DNA of 64,000 nucleotides from positions 1 to 64,000 of the forward strand of contig SJCO01000020.1 of NCBI GenBank assembly GCA_005217565.1, given 5' to 3'. The number at the start of each line of letters is the position of its first letter. Position 1 is the stretch's first letter. Made by a program: the position numbers and the translations under genes. The notes under the pieces were generated by a model that was given only the letters and a program-made list of their open reading frames with translations, was not told the DNA's origin and searched no databases. This document shows positions 55,649 through 64,000 of this stretch, one piece after another. The stretch is from Puteibacter caeruleilacunae (GTDB lineage Bacteria > Bacteroidota > Bacteroidia > Bacteroidales > Prolixibacteraceae).

Positions 55649-57253
55649 GTGAGAATCTGGTACATTGTATTCGCGTTGGTGTTGTTGATGATTAAAAGTG
55701 GATGGACTCAAAATACAGAGATTGATTCCCTGAAAAGTACATTGAATGAAACAACAAATCTTGATTCGACTATTGAATTATGCAATATCATTGGCTTCAA
55801 ATCAATGATATACTCACGACAAGAGGCTGAGTATTATCAGCAGAAACTAGATTCAATTTGGGAGAAGCATAAAAATCAGAGAGCACGATTATTATCTCAC
55901 AGATTAAAAGGGAAAATACTCCGTTGGAACGATGAACCCAAAGAGGCACTAAAAGAGTTTCTACTGGTTTTAGATTTGAAGCCCGACTCACTTTCCATTG
56001 CAAATGTTCAATTTAACCTTGGAATGGTTTATAGTTCGCTACATTTAAATGACAAAGCTTTGACTGCTTATAAAAAGTCAATTAGCATTTATAAATCCTT
56101 AAAAACAAATAAGTCGGTTCACAATATCTATAACTGTATTGCCGATGTATATAGCTACAATCTTCAAGATTATGAGCAAGCAGAGAAATATTATTTACAA
56201 GCGCTTAGTTCTTTTTCCTTTCAAGATGAAAAATTTAAAATAAATACAGAAGGACAGCAATCATTATCAGCAATTCACAATAATCTGGGTGTATTGTATA
56301 GTGCAACCAAACAATTCAAGAAAGCAGAAGAACACCTGATTAACAGTCTTTCTATTGCCCAACAAATGCACGATTCATTGGGGATATTCCATTCTAGTAT
56401 TTCCTTGGCTCAAATGTACCGTCGTCACAATCAGTATGAGAAATCACTGCAAATTCTGGATGATTTTGAACATGAATATTTGAACTATGCACCATACTTG
56501 CAGGCTGAATTTTTAAGAGAATGGACCACAGCACTTGCGGGTTCCAGAAATTATAAAAAGGCCTATGAATTTTCTGATCATTATGCCATTGTTCGCGATA
56601 GTTTATATAATACGGCTGTATTACAACAAGTGACAAAAGTTGAAGCAGAGTATCGCCATAAGCTTGAAGAAGAGCAACTAAAAGTAGAAGTTCAGAAAAG
56701 TAACAATAAAACATTAGTATTGGTTGTTACATGCATCACTCTGGTTCTAATTCTACTAATATTAGGCTTGTTGTATCTTCGATACCATTTCTATCTGAAG
56801 AAAGAGGAAATTGATCTTTTGCACTGTAAAAACAGAGAGGTTTTAAGCAATGCTATGAAGCAAACCGGATTCAATACAATATTGGATGTGATAACGAAGG
56901 AACTGCAGAACTTTAGTCATCAGGAAAAACTTCAAAAGGGGAGTCAGGTTAGATTGGAAGAGCTCATGAAGCAAATTAGTTTGTCACGAACCAAGTTTCA
57001 ATGGGAAGATTTTGAAGTTCTTTTTACACGTGTGTATGCAGGATTTTTAAAAGAACTAAACAAGCGACATGCTAATCTCACCTCATCAGAGCGAAAGCTA
57101 TGTGCATTAATAAAACTAGACCTTACAAATCTTGAAATTGCCAACTTTCTAAATATCGAACCGCAATCAGTACATGTTGCAAAGTCGCGTTTAAGGAAAA
57201 AAATGGTCCTGGATAAGAGCAAAGACCTATATTACTACCTCAATAAACTATAA
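55649..57253 (+). CDS. TPR-repeat membrane protein with LuxR-type C-terminus
   Basis: 534 residues beginning with GTG. A signal peptide (to about SGWTQ) is followed by several tetratricopeptide repeats (about 90-330; for example NVQFNLGMVYSSLHLNDKAL and AIHNNLGVLYSATKQFKKAE), a membrane helix (about 355-375), a cytoplasmic coiled region and a C-terminal LuxR-like helix-turn-helix (about 475-530, from TSSERKLCALIKLDLTNLEI through ANFLNIEPQSVHVAKSRL). Such Bacteroidota proteins sense in the periplasm and regulate transcription directly. It faces away from the Kef genes and precedes a T9SS-secreted protein by 173 bp, which it may control. Confidence 0.85.
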   Translation: MRIWYIVFALVLLMIKSGWTQNTEIDSLKSTLNETTNLDSTIELCNIIGFKSMIYSRQEAEYYQQKLDSIWEKHKNQRARLLSHRLKGKILRWNDEPKEALKEFLLVLDLKPDSLSIANVQFNLGMVYSSLHLNDKALTAYKKSISIYKSLKTNKSVHNIYNCIADVYSYNLQDYEQAEKYYLQALSSFSFQDEKFKINTEGQQSLSAIHNNLGVLYSATKQFKKAEEHLINSLSIAQQMHDSLGIFHSSISLAQMYRRHNQYEKSLQILDDFEHEYLNYAPYLQAEFLREWTTALAGSRNYKKAYEFSDHYAIVRDSLYNTAVLQQVTKVEAEYRHKLEEEQLKVEVQKSNNKTLVLVVTCITLVLILLILGLLYLRYHFYLKKEEIDLLHCKNREVLSNAMKQTGFNTILDVITKELQNFSHQEKLQKGSQVRLEELMKQISLSRTKFQWEDFEVLFTRVYAGFLKELNKRHANLTSSERKLCALIKLDLTNLEIANFLNIEPQSVHVAKSRLRKKMVLDKSKDLYYYLNKL

Positions 57254-57358
57254 AATTTAACATCACTCTTATCTTCTGATATCCAACACAATTAATCTCC
57301 TTGTTAAGATCCTGTAAGCTGTGAAGTTCTCCCTGTTAAGTCATTGTAAGGAAATAAA

Positions 57359-57390
57359 TTCGTTGTAATGTTTTGGGTCAAGTAGTTTTG
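57359..57390 (+). promoter_or_regulatory. Bacteroidetes-type promoter of the T9SS protein gene
   Basis: TAGTTTTG at 57383-57390 is a full match to TAnnTTTG; TTCG at 57359-57362 is a candidate -33 element at 20 bases. The start codon follows 36 bp downstream. Confidence 0.5.
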
Positions 57391-57426
57391 CCTTCAGAGT
57401 AGAACAAGTAAACACCATTTTATTAA

Positions 57427-60177
57427 ATGAGTATCGAAGTGAGGGGAAAAACACCAGCTTTATTGATATGGTTTTTTACGATATCAATACTACCTGTAAG
57501 TGGACAAACGATTGTCAATAGCGATGGTTTAAGGTTTAAGTTTGGTAAACCCGGAGAAGAAGTTTTAGTTAATTCAGGTGCTACTTTATCAATGGGAAAT
57601 TTTGGTCCCAATTCCTCCATTATCACTTTTAATTTGATAATTGAGAATACGAGTAATGAATCGATTGAAATTAAGAATGCACAGATAACCAAACCGCATT
57701 CTAAAATCAATACTTATCTTCCATCGGAAATAAATTTGGCTCCTTTACAGCATACAACATTAGGATTCTTATTTCATGCCGATGGAAGTATTGCAACAGA
57801 AAGGAATGGCATTACGTTCGAGACAAACAAGTCTGGTTACGAGAACATACAATTCAACTTCGTTGTAAATCCAGATAAAGGGAAACTAAAATTCTCGTCG
57901 GATGTCCTTGAAGCAAATAACATTATCAATTTGGGAAATGTTAAGCTTAACGAATTTAAGAATTTCACAATAGGCATGACGAATATTGGCAAAGGATATT
58001 TAAAGCTTGGACGCGCAAAAGATATCATCACCAATAATCAGTTGGAATTGGATTATAATAGTGAGCATGTTATCTCGCCCCAAACGACATACAACAATAA
58101 CGGGACATTTAAGGCATTAAAAAAGGGACCTATAACGGCTTCTTATAGTCATGATGTTATCAGAGGGGAAGTGGACACACACACCTTTCAGGTCACAGGA
58201 AAAGTTATCGCACCTGTAGCACAGTTATCTTACAATTCTCAGGAAATCATCAACAATAGTGAAATAGATTTACAGCTTGAACTAAATACTATGTTTGAGG
58301 CAGTATTCACCGTAACGAATACCGGTGATGATGAATTGAGCCTACATCGCATAACAATTGAGGGACAAGGAGAAAATGAAATATCAGTTATGCAAGGAAG
58401 TACAGCCACAGTACAGCCAGGCAATAACCATCAGGTAAAAATCAACATTATTCCACGAAAGATAGAAAATCGTAAATTAAAATTAAGCTTTCTTACAGAT
58501 GGTTATGAAAGCGAAACGATTGCGGCCTATGTCAATCTAAACATAGGAGGTCCAAGTATAGCCTTAACAGATGAAGCTGGAAACACTTTCGACTTCAATA
58601 CTAAAAATCAACTCGGTATCTGCGAAAATGGTCAGGCTTTTACCCGCAAGATATTATTATCAAACAATGGGACTAAAGAGTTGGTACTTGGAAAAACCGA
58701 AATCACTGGTTATTCTCAAAATAATCTAACAATAAAGAATCAACTACCTGCATCAATTGCAGCTGGTGAATCTTTTGAGATGGAGATGCAATATATATCA
58801 GTTACTCCAAGGAGAGCCTCTGAAGAATATGTAGTTCGGATTCAATCAAATGCTCTGAATCATAGTAATTTCATCTGCAATCTACTTGTACAAAATCACT
58901 TTGCAGCCATTGATATTAAGGCTAATGATTCACCAATAGCTAATAATGGCTTGCTTAAGCTGGAAACTACTTCAGTTAATACTCCTCGACTTCAAGAATT
59001 TACCATTAAAAACCAAGGAACTGTAGCACTAAATATTGGCAATATTCAGTTTACTGAAGATGAATTAAACTACTTTTCGGTTTCTCAATCACCAGATAAC
59101 AACACACTTCAACCAGGGGAAGTAGCGATTTTTCAAACAACCTTTGCCCCCAAATTAGAGAAATATGATTACAGCGGAAAATTACAGATCACTACGAATG
59201 ACTATCTAAATCCCTCTTATTCATTTTCCATGAAAGGGGATGCACATAAACCAGAATTACAGCTTTGGAATGCTGAATTCACCAACCTGATTACCAACAA
59301 TGAAACACTAGATTATGGAGGGATTTCATATCCAGACAAAAGAATCAGGGAATATATAATAAAAAATAGTTCTATGGGGCAACTTAAGATTAATGATCTT
59401 AAAATAGAGACCTCAGAAGGAGTTAAAGCTGAATTGGTGGGACAAACAGATTATGTAGTTGAATCTGGGGCAATCAAGCGTTTTACTCTGAAATATCAAT
59501 GTTTTCAAAAAGGAGAGCAAACAGTTAATATCAGCTTTAATACGAATGATTACAATTGTCCGAAATTCAAGTATGCGGTTCGTTTTGCAAGTTTAGTACC
59601 TGATATCGAACTGTACGCTTCTGAGAAACTGATTAATAATTCGAAGGTGAAATTTGAGGATAGTGATCAAATGACCTTTCGCATTAAGAATACAGGTACT
59701 GATCCTCTTGACTTAACTAGCGTTGAAATTGAAGGTGCTGACAAGGATGTATTTACAGTTAACGTTACTGATCGGTTTGTCCGCGAAGGAGAAGAGCTCC
59801 CATTTACGGTAAAGTTAACAGCAACAGAAAACGGAACTTATAATGCCCGACTTGTTTTGACAACCAATGATGTAGAGGAACCTGTATTTTCTCTTGGTTT
59901 AGAAGCAGAGAAATCAATTCATACAAGTATAGATGAAATTGAATCTAACAGACAACCTTCTGTTTATCCGAATCCTTTTAGGGATCACTTGACCGTGAAG
60001 AATACTGAGTACAAAGAATATCAGATTTCCATTTATCAAATCACAGGCAGGAAGGTTTATTCGACGATTACCAGAGCAAAAGAGTATACAATTCCGATGC
60101 AGGTTCCTCAGGGAATCTACATCATTCAAATAAAATCTGGAAGTAATATATGGACACAAAAAATAATTAAGGGTTAA
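57427..60177 (+). CDS. Secreted ASH-repeat protein with T9SS type A sorting tail
   Basis: 916 residues: a signal peptide (to about PVSGQ), then about seven repeated beta-sandwich units of the ASH/choice-of-anchor D type, each with a pattern like FTVTNTGDDELSLHRITIEG and a following LQPGEVAIFQTTFAPKL-like strand. A C-terminal type IX secretion sorting domain follows (about 840-916, YPNPFRDHLTV, ISIYQITGRKVYS and QGIYIIQIKSGS). It is expected to be secreted and attached to the outer surface; no enzymatic domain is visible, so adhesion or scaffolding is likely. It has its own promoter and a strong terminator. Confidence 0.88.
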   Translation: MSIEVRGKTPALLIWFFTISILPVSGQTIVNSDGLRFKFGKPGEEVLVNSGATLSMGNFGPNSSIITFNLIIENTSNESIEIKNAQITKPHSKINTYLPSEINLAPLQHTTLGFLFHADGSIATERNGITFETNKSGYENIQFNFVVNPDKGKLKFSSDVLEANNIINLGNVKLNEFKNFTIGMTNIGKGYLKLGRAKDIITNNQLELDYNSEHVISPQTTYNNNGTFKALKKGPITASYSHDVIRGEVDTHTFQVTGKVIAPVAQLSYNSQEIINNSEIDLQLELNTMFEAVFTVTNTGDDELSLHRITIEGQGENEISVMQGSTATVQPGNNHQVKINIIPRKIENRKLKLSFLTDGYESETIAAYVNLNIGGPSIALTDEAGNTFDFNTKNQLGICENGQAFTRKILLSNNGTKELVLGKTEITGYSQNNLTIKNQLPASIAAGESFEMEMQYISVTPRRASEEYVVRIQSNALNHSNFICNLLVQNHFAAIDIKANDSPIANNGLLKLETTSVNTPRLQEFTIKNQGTVALNIGNIQFTEDELNYFSVSQSPDNNTLQPGEVAIFQTTFAPKLEKYDYSGKLQITTNDYLNPSYSFSMKGDAHKPELQLWNAEFTNLITNNETLDYGGISYPDKRIREYIIKNSSMGQLKINDLKIETSEGVKAELVGQTDYVVESGAIKRFTLKYQCFQKGEQTVNISFNTNDYNCPKFKYAVRFASLVPDIELYASEKLINNSKVKFEDSDQMTFRIKNTGTDPLDLTSVEIEGADKDVFTVNVTDRFVREGEELPFTVKLTATENGTYNARLVLTTNDVEEPVFSLGLEAEKSIHTSIDEIESNRQPSVYPNPFRDHLTVKNTEYKEYQISIYQITGRKVYSTITRAKEYTIPMQVPQGIYIIQIKSGSNIWTQKIIKG

Positions 60178-60521
60178 AAACATTTGCTTATGGATAAGGA
60201 GTAAGATGTAGCGAGAGATGATGAAGAGGATGTGAAGTTGGGAGATGAATTTGGTGCATACGTTAATATGATTTAAGAGTAGCAGAGTTGTTTGTAAATT
60301 TTTTCAAGTTGTTTGGTGCACCAAGGTTGGTACGGCGTAAAAGCGGGTTGCGCCGACAAATGTGGAGAAGGATGAGGGGAAAGATGTGGTTAAGGAGAAA
60401 CCGATGCAGAATTATTTGCATCGGTTTTATTTTTTCTATTTTTTTTGACACCCATTTTTAGAATTCTTAATCATATAAATGGAAGTGCAGTTAAAACAGC
60501 CTTAAAACGTAATTATAGCTT
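60178..60521. other. Intergenic region before the FecR gene
   Basis: It contains the terminator of the T9SS gene (60398-60427) and no gene. No sigma-factor gene or remnant of one was found here, although FecR genes normally follow one. Confidence 0.4.
60398..60433 (+). terminator. Rho-independent terminator of the T9SS protein gene
   Basis: AAACCGATGCA (60398-60408) and TGCATCGGTTT (60417-60427) form a perfect 11-bp stem with an eight-base loop, followed by TATTTTTTC. It lies 220 bp after the stop of the secreted protein. Confidence 0.85.
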
Positions 60522-61706
60522 ATGAATTTAAATGAGGAACATATCATCGATCTAGTTGATGCTTACATTTCAGAAAAGCTCACAAAGGACCAAAGGGATG
60601 AAATTACACGCATTTTCGCTGTTAATTCTGAAGACAAACAATTATTTCAGAAATACTATCGCTTATACAAATCAGTAAAATCCTATGATTTCATTGAAAA
60701 AAACAATGCTGAAGAAGCTTGGTCTAAAATCAGATCAAATATAAGTACACCCAAAACAATAAAACTTGCCCCGTGGCTTCCATATGTTGCTGTAGCAGTA
60801 ATTGTTATAGGTATATTTTTGCTTCCCAATCTTTTTTACAAATCAAACACCTCTACACCTACAACATTCGAGCAACTTATTGATGTGGAAAGAGGTAAAG
60901 CTATTTTAACAATGGCAGATGGTTCAATAGTTAATCTGGATAAAAACAAGAAGGTAGAATTATCCGAGCAAGACGGAACTAAGATCAGCAAGGACTCAAC
61001 AAATAGTATTTCCTATCAAATGCAAAAAAAACAGCTATCACAAACTGCAGCCAAAACTAAAGTAATTTATAATACAGTTTTCGTCCCCAAAGGAGGAGAA
61101 TTCAAATTAACATTGTCTGATGGAACCAAAGTAATTTTAAATGCAGATTCGGAGTTAAAATTTCCAGTCAAATTTGATAGTAAGAAAAGGGAAGTATACT
61201 TGACTGGAGAGGCATATTTTGATGTAACACATATTAAGGATATTCCCTTCAGTGTTAAAACATTCGACACTGAAATTACTGTTTTAGGTACAGAGTTTAA
61301 TGTCTCTGCCTATAAGAATCAGAGTTTTATTGCTACAACTTTGGTAGAAGGTAGTGTGCAGGTCAAAAAACATGACAACTACAAAAAATTAGATCCAGGC
61401 TTTCAATCAATGATTCAACGAGATAGTAATACTATTGAGATAAGAGAAGTAGATACTTATCTGTATACATCATGGACTAAAGGTGTATTTGAATTTGAAA
61501 ATGCTGAACTGGAATCTATTATGATACAATTGACCAGGTGGTATAATGTGGACTTCTCCTTCGAAAAAGAAGCATATAAACGAATACGATTCACTGGAGC
61601 AATAAAAAAAGATAGGTCATTTGAATATGCTTTGACAATGATTGAGCGAGTTGCAAACATAAAATTTAGCATAAAAGACAAGTTTGTTTTAGTCGGAAAA
61701 GAATAA
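60522..61706 (+). CDS. FecR family anti-sigma factor without an adjacent sigma gene
   Basis: 394 residues: an N-terminal cytoplasmic domain (about 1-80), a membrane helix (about 85-105, LPYVAVAVIVIGIFLLPNLF), the FecR domain with VFVPKGGEFKLTLSDGTKVI (about 185-205) and VYLTGEAYFDVTHIKDIPF, and a DUF4974 end (about 325-390, RFTGAIKKDRSFEYALTMIE). It controls the SusC gene that follows 90 bp later. Unlike the locus at 23-25 kb, the usual ECF sigma gene is missing immediately upstream, so it may act on a sigma factor encoded elsewhere. Confidence 0.93.
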   Translation: MNLNEEHIIDLVDAYISEKLTKDQRDEITRIFAVNSEDKQLFQKYYRLYKSVKSYDFIEKNNAEEAWSKIRSNISTPKTIKLAPWLPYVAVAVIVIGIFLLPNLFYKSNTSTPTTFEQLIDVERGKAILTMADGSIVNLDKNKKVELSEQDGTKISKDSTNSISYQMQKKQLSQTAAKTKVIYNTVFVPKGGEFKLTLSDGTKVILNADSELKFPVKFDSKKREVYLTGEAYFDVTHIKDIPFSVKTFDTEITVLGTEFNVSAYKNQSFIATTLVEGSVQVKKHDNYKKLDPGFQSMIQRDSNTIEIREVDTYLYTSWTKGVFEFENAELESIMIQLTRWYNVDFSFEKEAYKRIRFTGAIKKDRSFEYALTMIERVANIKFSIKDKFVLVGKE

Positions 61707-61714
61707 AAAAGAAA

Positions 61715-61772
61715 CAGGAAGTATTGGCGTACTTCCTGCAATGATAATTAACACCATTGTTAGAGCAATGGT
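61715..61772 (+). promoter_or_regulatory. Two tandem hairpins between FecR and susC
   Basis: CAGGAAGTA-TTGGCG-TACTTCCTG (61715-61738, perfect 9-bp stem) is followed by ACCATTG-TTAGAG-CAATGGT (61753-61772, perfect 7-bp stem), 24 bp before the SusC start. Neither has a T-run, so they are more likely RNA-stability or translation elements than terminators. Confidence 0.6.
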
Positions 61773-61796
61773 ATTTAGTAATCTCAACTCAAAATT

Positions 61797-64000
61797 ATGA
61801 AAAAAATAGAAATGTGGATGCATAAATCGTCATCCATTAGAAAAATTCTACGTGTTATGAAACTGAGTGTGTTTTTAGTATTATTGTGTTCATTGCAATT
61901 GTCGGCAAACGTAATGCTTGGACAACAGGTAAAACTACGAAAAGGAGAAGCCTCATTACGTGAGATTTTCAAGGAACTAAAGAAGCAGACAGGTACCTAT
62001 TTTATGTATCGGGATGAAGATGTGGAAAAATCGTTAATCTTAAATGTTAAGCTGGACAATGTAAGCTTAGAGAAAGCCTTAAATATTGTATGCGAGCAAG
62101 CGTTATTACAATATGATATCATTGATGATTATGTATTGATTAAAAAGAGAAAAATAAATAAAGCCTTACCTGCACTAGTAAATAAGAAACCAATAAAAGG
62201 ATTAATTACAGATACAGATGGCATGCCTCTACCTGGAGTTAATGTACTTATCAAAGGAACTCAAAAAGGAGTTGTAACCAACATTCAAGGGGAGTATTCA
62301 ATTGATGATGTTGATACCGATGATATTCTAGTCTTTTCATTTATTGGAATGAAAGATCAGGAAATAAAAGTTGGTGAGCAGGCACAAATTAACATTGTAC
62401 TTGAGGAGAACACGATTGGACTGAACGAGGTCATTGCAGTTGGATTTGCCACACAAAAAAAGGTTAATCTGACAGGTTCTGTTGGAACAGTAAAATCAGA
62501 AGCTCTAGAATCGCGTCCAGTGGCAAATGCAACTCAAATGCTTCAAGGATTGGTTAGTGGACTAAACATTACACAAAGTAATGGTGGTAGTCTAGAAGAT
62601 CGCCCAAGTATCAACGTTCGAGGGACAGGAACTATTGGTAAAGGATCGAGTGCCAAAACTCTTATATTAATCGATGGAATGGAGGGGGATATTAGTGCAA
62701 TTAATCCACAGGATATTGAAAGCGTTTCAGTATTAAAAGATGCTGCGGCATCATCCATCTATGGATCACGTGCTCCTTTTGGTGTTATCCTTGTGACTAC
62801 AAAAAAAGGTAAAGCAGGTAAGATGACCGTTAACTACAACAATAGCTTCAGATCATCAAAACCTATGAATATGCCTGAGATGATGGATTCTTATACTTTC
62901 GCGACCTATTTTAACGACGGCTGCTTAAATACTACTGGGTGGGGCCCTCACTTTAGCGATGAACACCTGAAGCGTATAAAGGATTTTCAAGAAGGCAAAA
63001 TTAAAGAATCCATCATACCTAATCCTGGCAACAAAAAATACTGGGCTGATGGTTATGCACATGGTAATGCCAATGTTGACTGGTATAAAGAATTGTATCG
63101 CGATCGAAGCTTCTCCCAAGAACATAATCTAAGCTTTAGTGGTGGATCGGAAAAGCTACAATACTACGTATCTGCTAACATTCTGGACCAAGATGGTCTT
63201 ATGCAATTTAACAGAGATGAATTCACCCGATATACAACCACTGTAAAGCTGAACTCCACGCTTACCAAAAGTCTAAAAGCAAACGTAAGCTCGCGCTTTA
63301 TCAGGGAAGATTTTGGTCGCCCCTCATCCCTCAACAATGGCTTCTACTATAGTTTGGCCCGTCAGGGATGGCCCACTCTTCCTTTATATGATCCTAATGG
63401 CTATATGTATTCTTCTCCTTCTCCAGCTTTAAATCTTCGCGATGGAGGAAGAGACAAGAGTCAGAAAGATTGGTTATACCAACAGGGACAATTGATTTTT
63501 GAACCAATTAATAACTGGAAAACATTTGCAGAGATAAACTATCGTACAAGAAATAATTTCAGGCATTGGGATGTACAAAAAACATTTAACCATGATGTGG
63601 AAGGTAATCCTGTGCCATGGAATAGAAATACACAAGTTAGGGAAGAAGCCTTCAGAGAGAACTATTTTAATACCAATATCTACTCGGAATATAGTAGAAA
63701 ATTGAATCGTGATCACTTTGTAAAAGTGATGATGGGTTTTCAGGCTGAGAAGAATAAAACAAGAAATGTGAAAGCTCAACGAGATGGATTAATTGTGTCC
63801 TCTCTGCCAATCATTGATACTACATCAGGAACCGATGCTGATGGTACTGCTGTTCCGCCTTATGTTGCTGGTGATTACCAAACGTGGACTACTACTGGTT
63901 ATTTTGGTCGTATCAATTATAATTACCAGGAACGTTACCTTTTAGAAGTAAATATGCGTTATGATGGTACAAGTCGGTTCGTTGGAGATAAACAATGGAG
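61797..64000 (+). CDS. SusC/RagA TonB-dependent transporter with STN domain (partial)
   Basis: The gene runs off the right edge after about 734 codons. The N-terminus has a signal region to about 55, an STN domain (about 58-118, SLREIFKELKKQTGTYFMYR), a carboxypeptidase-regulatory-like sandwich (about 135-215, VLIKGTQKGVVTNIQGEYSI), then the plug (about 230-335, INVRGTGTIGKGSSAKTLIL and VSVLKDAAASSIYGSRAPFG) and the first barrel strands. The ATG at 61797 gives a long signal leader, as in other FecR-linked SusC proteins. Its SusD partner should lie beyond the window. Confidence 0.93.
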   Translation, partial: MKKIEMWMHKSSSIRKILRVMKLSVFLVLLCSLQLSANVMLGQQVKLRKGEASLREIFKELKKQTGTYFMYRDEDVEKSLILNVKLDNVSLEKALNIVCEQALLQYDIIDDYVLIKKRKINKALPALVNKKPIKGLITDTDGMPLPGVNVLIKGTQKGVVTNIQGEYSIDDVDTDDILVFSFIGMKDQEIKVGEQAQINIVLEENTIGLNEVIAVGFATQKKVNLTGSVGTVKSEALESRPVANATQMLQGLVSGLNITQSNGGSLEDRPSINVRGTGTIGKGSSAKTLILIDGMEGDISAINPQDIESVSVLKDAAASSIYGSRAPFGVILVTTKKGKAGKMTVNYNNSFRSSKPMNMPEMMDSYTFATYFNDGCLNTTGWGPHFSDEHLKRIKDFQEGKIKESIIPNPGNKKYWADGYAHGNANVDWYKELYRDRSFSQEHNLSFSGGSEKLQYYVSANILDQDGLMQFNRDEFTRYTTTVKLNSTLTKSLKANVSSRFIREDFGRPSSLNNGFYYSLARQGWPTLPLYDPNGYMYSSPSPALNLRDGGRDKSQKDWLYQQGQLIFEPINNWKTFAEINYRTRNNFRHWDVQKTFNHDVEGNPVPWNRNTQVREEAFRENYFNTNIYSEYSRKLNRDHFVKVMMGFQAEKNKTRNVKAQRDGLIVSSLPIIDTTSGTDADGTAVPPYVAGDYQTWTTTGYFGRINYNYQERYLLEVNMRYDGTSRFVGDKQW

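Noticed and set aside
1-64000. tRNA, rRNA and CRISPR
   Set aside because: I searched the intergenic regions by eye for tRNA T-arm sequences and regularly spaced repeats and found none.

Overview
The window is low-GC DNA from a member of the Bacteroidota, most likely an environmental anaerobe or facultative anaerobe of the Marinilabiliales/Prolixibacteraceae type. That placement is inferred from three things: SusC/SusD pairs with FecI/FecR and hybrid two-component control, a protein with a type IX secretion sorting tail, and promoters of the Bacteroidetes type (TAnnTTTG). No tRNA, rRNA or CRISPR array was seen.

0-5.1 kb holds a fragment of an upstream gene, a formate/nitrite-type channel, an internally deleted VOC (PhnB-like) pseudogene, a sodium:solute symporter and a pair of overlapping lipoprotein genes. 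5.1-9.5 kb is an accessory island. It starts with decayed gene remnants, followed by five or more 11-bp iteron-like repeats, several perfect inverted repeats, a predicted three-way-junction RNA and a 49-codon ORF. It ends with a two-gene cassette: a double winged-helix protein and a short group II-like reverse transcriptase (FCDD active site) without a recognisable intron RNA. This cassette is the best candidate here for an undescribed system. 9.6-17.9 kb contains an MBL-fold hydrolase, two AraC regulators, a TRM11-like methyltransferase, an EamA exporter and two overlapping beta-propeller lipoproteins.

18.2-24.9 kb is a classical FecI-FecR-SusC-SusD locus read on the minus strand, ending in a clear terminator. 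25.4-52.7 kb is a large minus-strand polysaccharide-utilisation region: GH116, two SusE/F-position surface lipoproteins (DUF4998; DUF4959/DUF5126/DUF5000), SusD, SusC, a hybrid two-component sensor, then GH110, GH105, GH172 and a BNR-repeat protein. It is interrupted at 41-46.2 kb by an unrelated set of genes (SDR, two dienelactone-hydrolase-like proteins, three NTF2-like proteins, AraC). A 125-bp leader with a 13-bp hairpin occurs twice, immediately in front of the DUF4959 and GH172 genes, and ties the two halves together. The enzyme set suggests a glycan with terminal alpha-galactose, beta-glucoside-like units and uronic acid.

52.9-64 kb contains a Kef-type potassium/proton antiporter with its ancillary oxidoreductase, a TPR/LuxR-type membrane regulator followed by a T9SS-secreted ASH-repeat protein, and the start of a third SusC locus: a FecR without an adjacent sigma factor, two tandem hairpins and a SusC that runs off the window.
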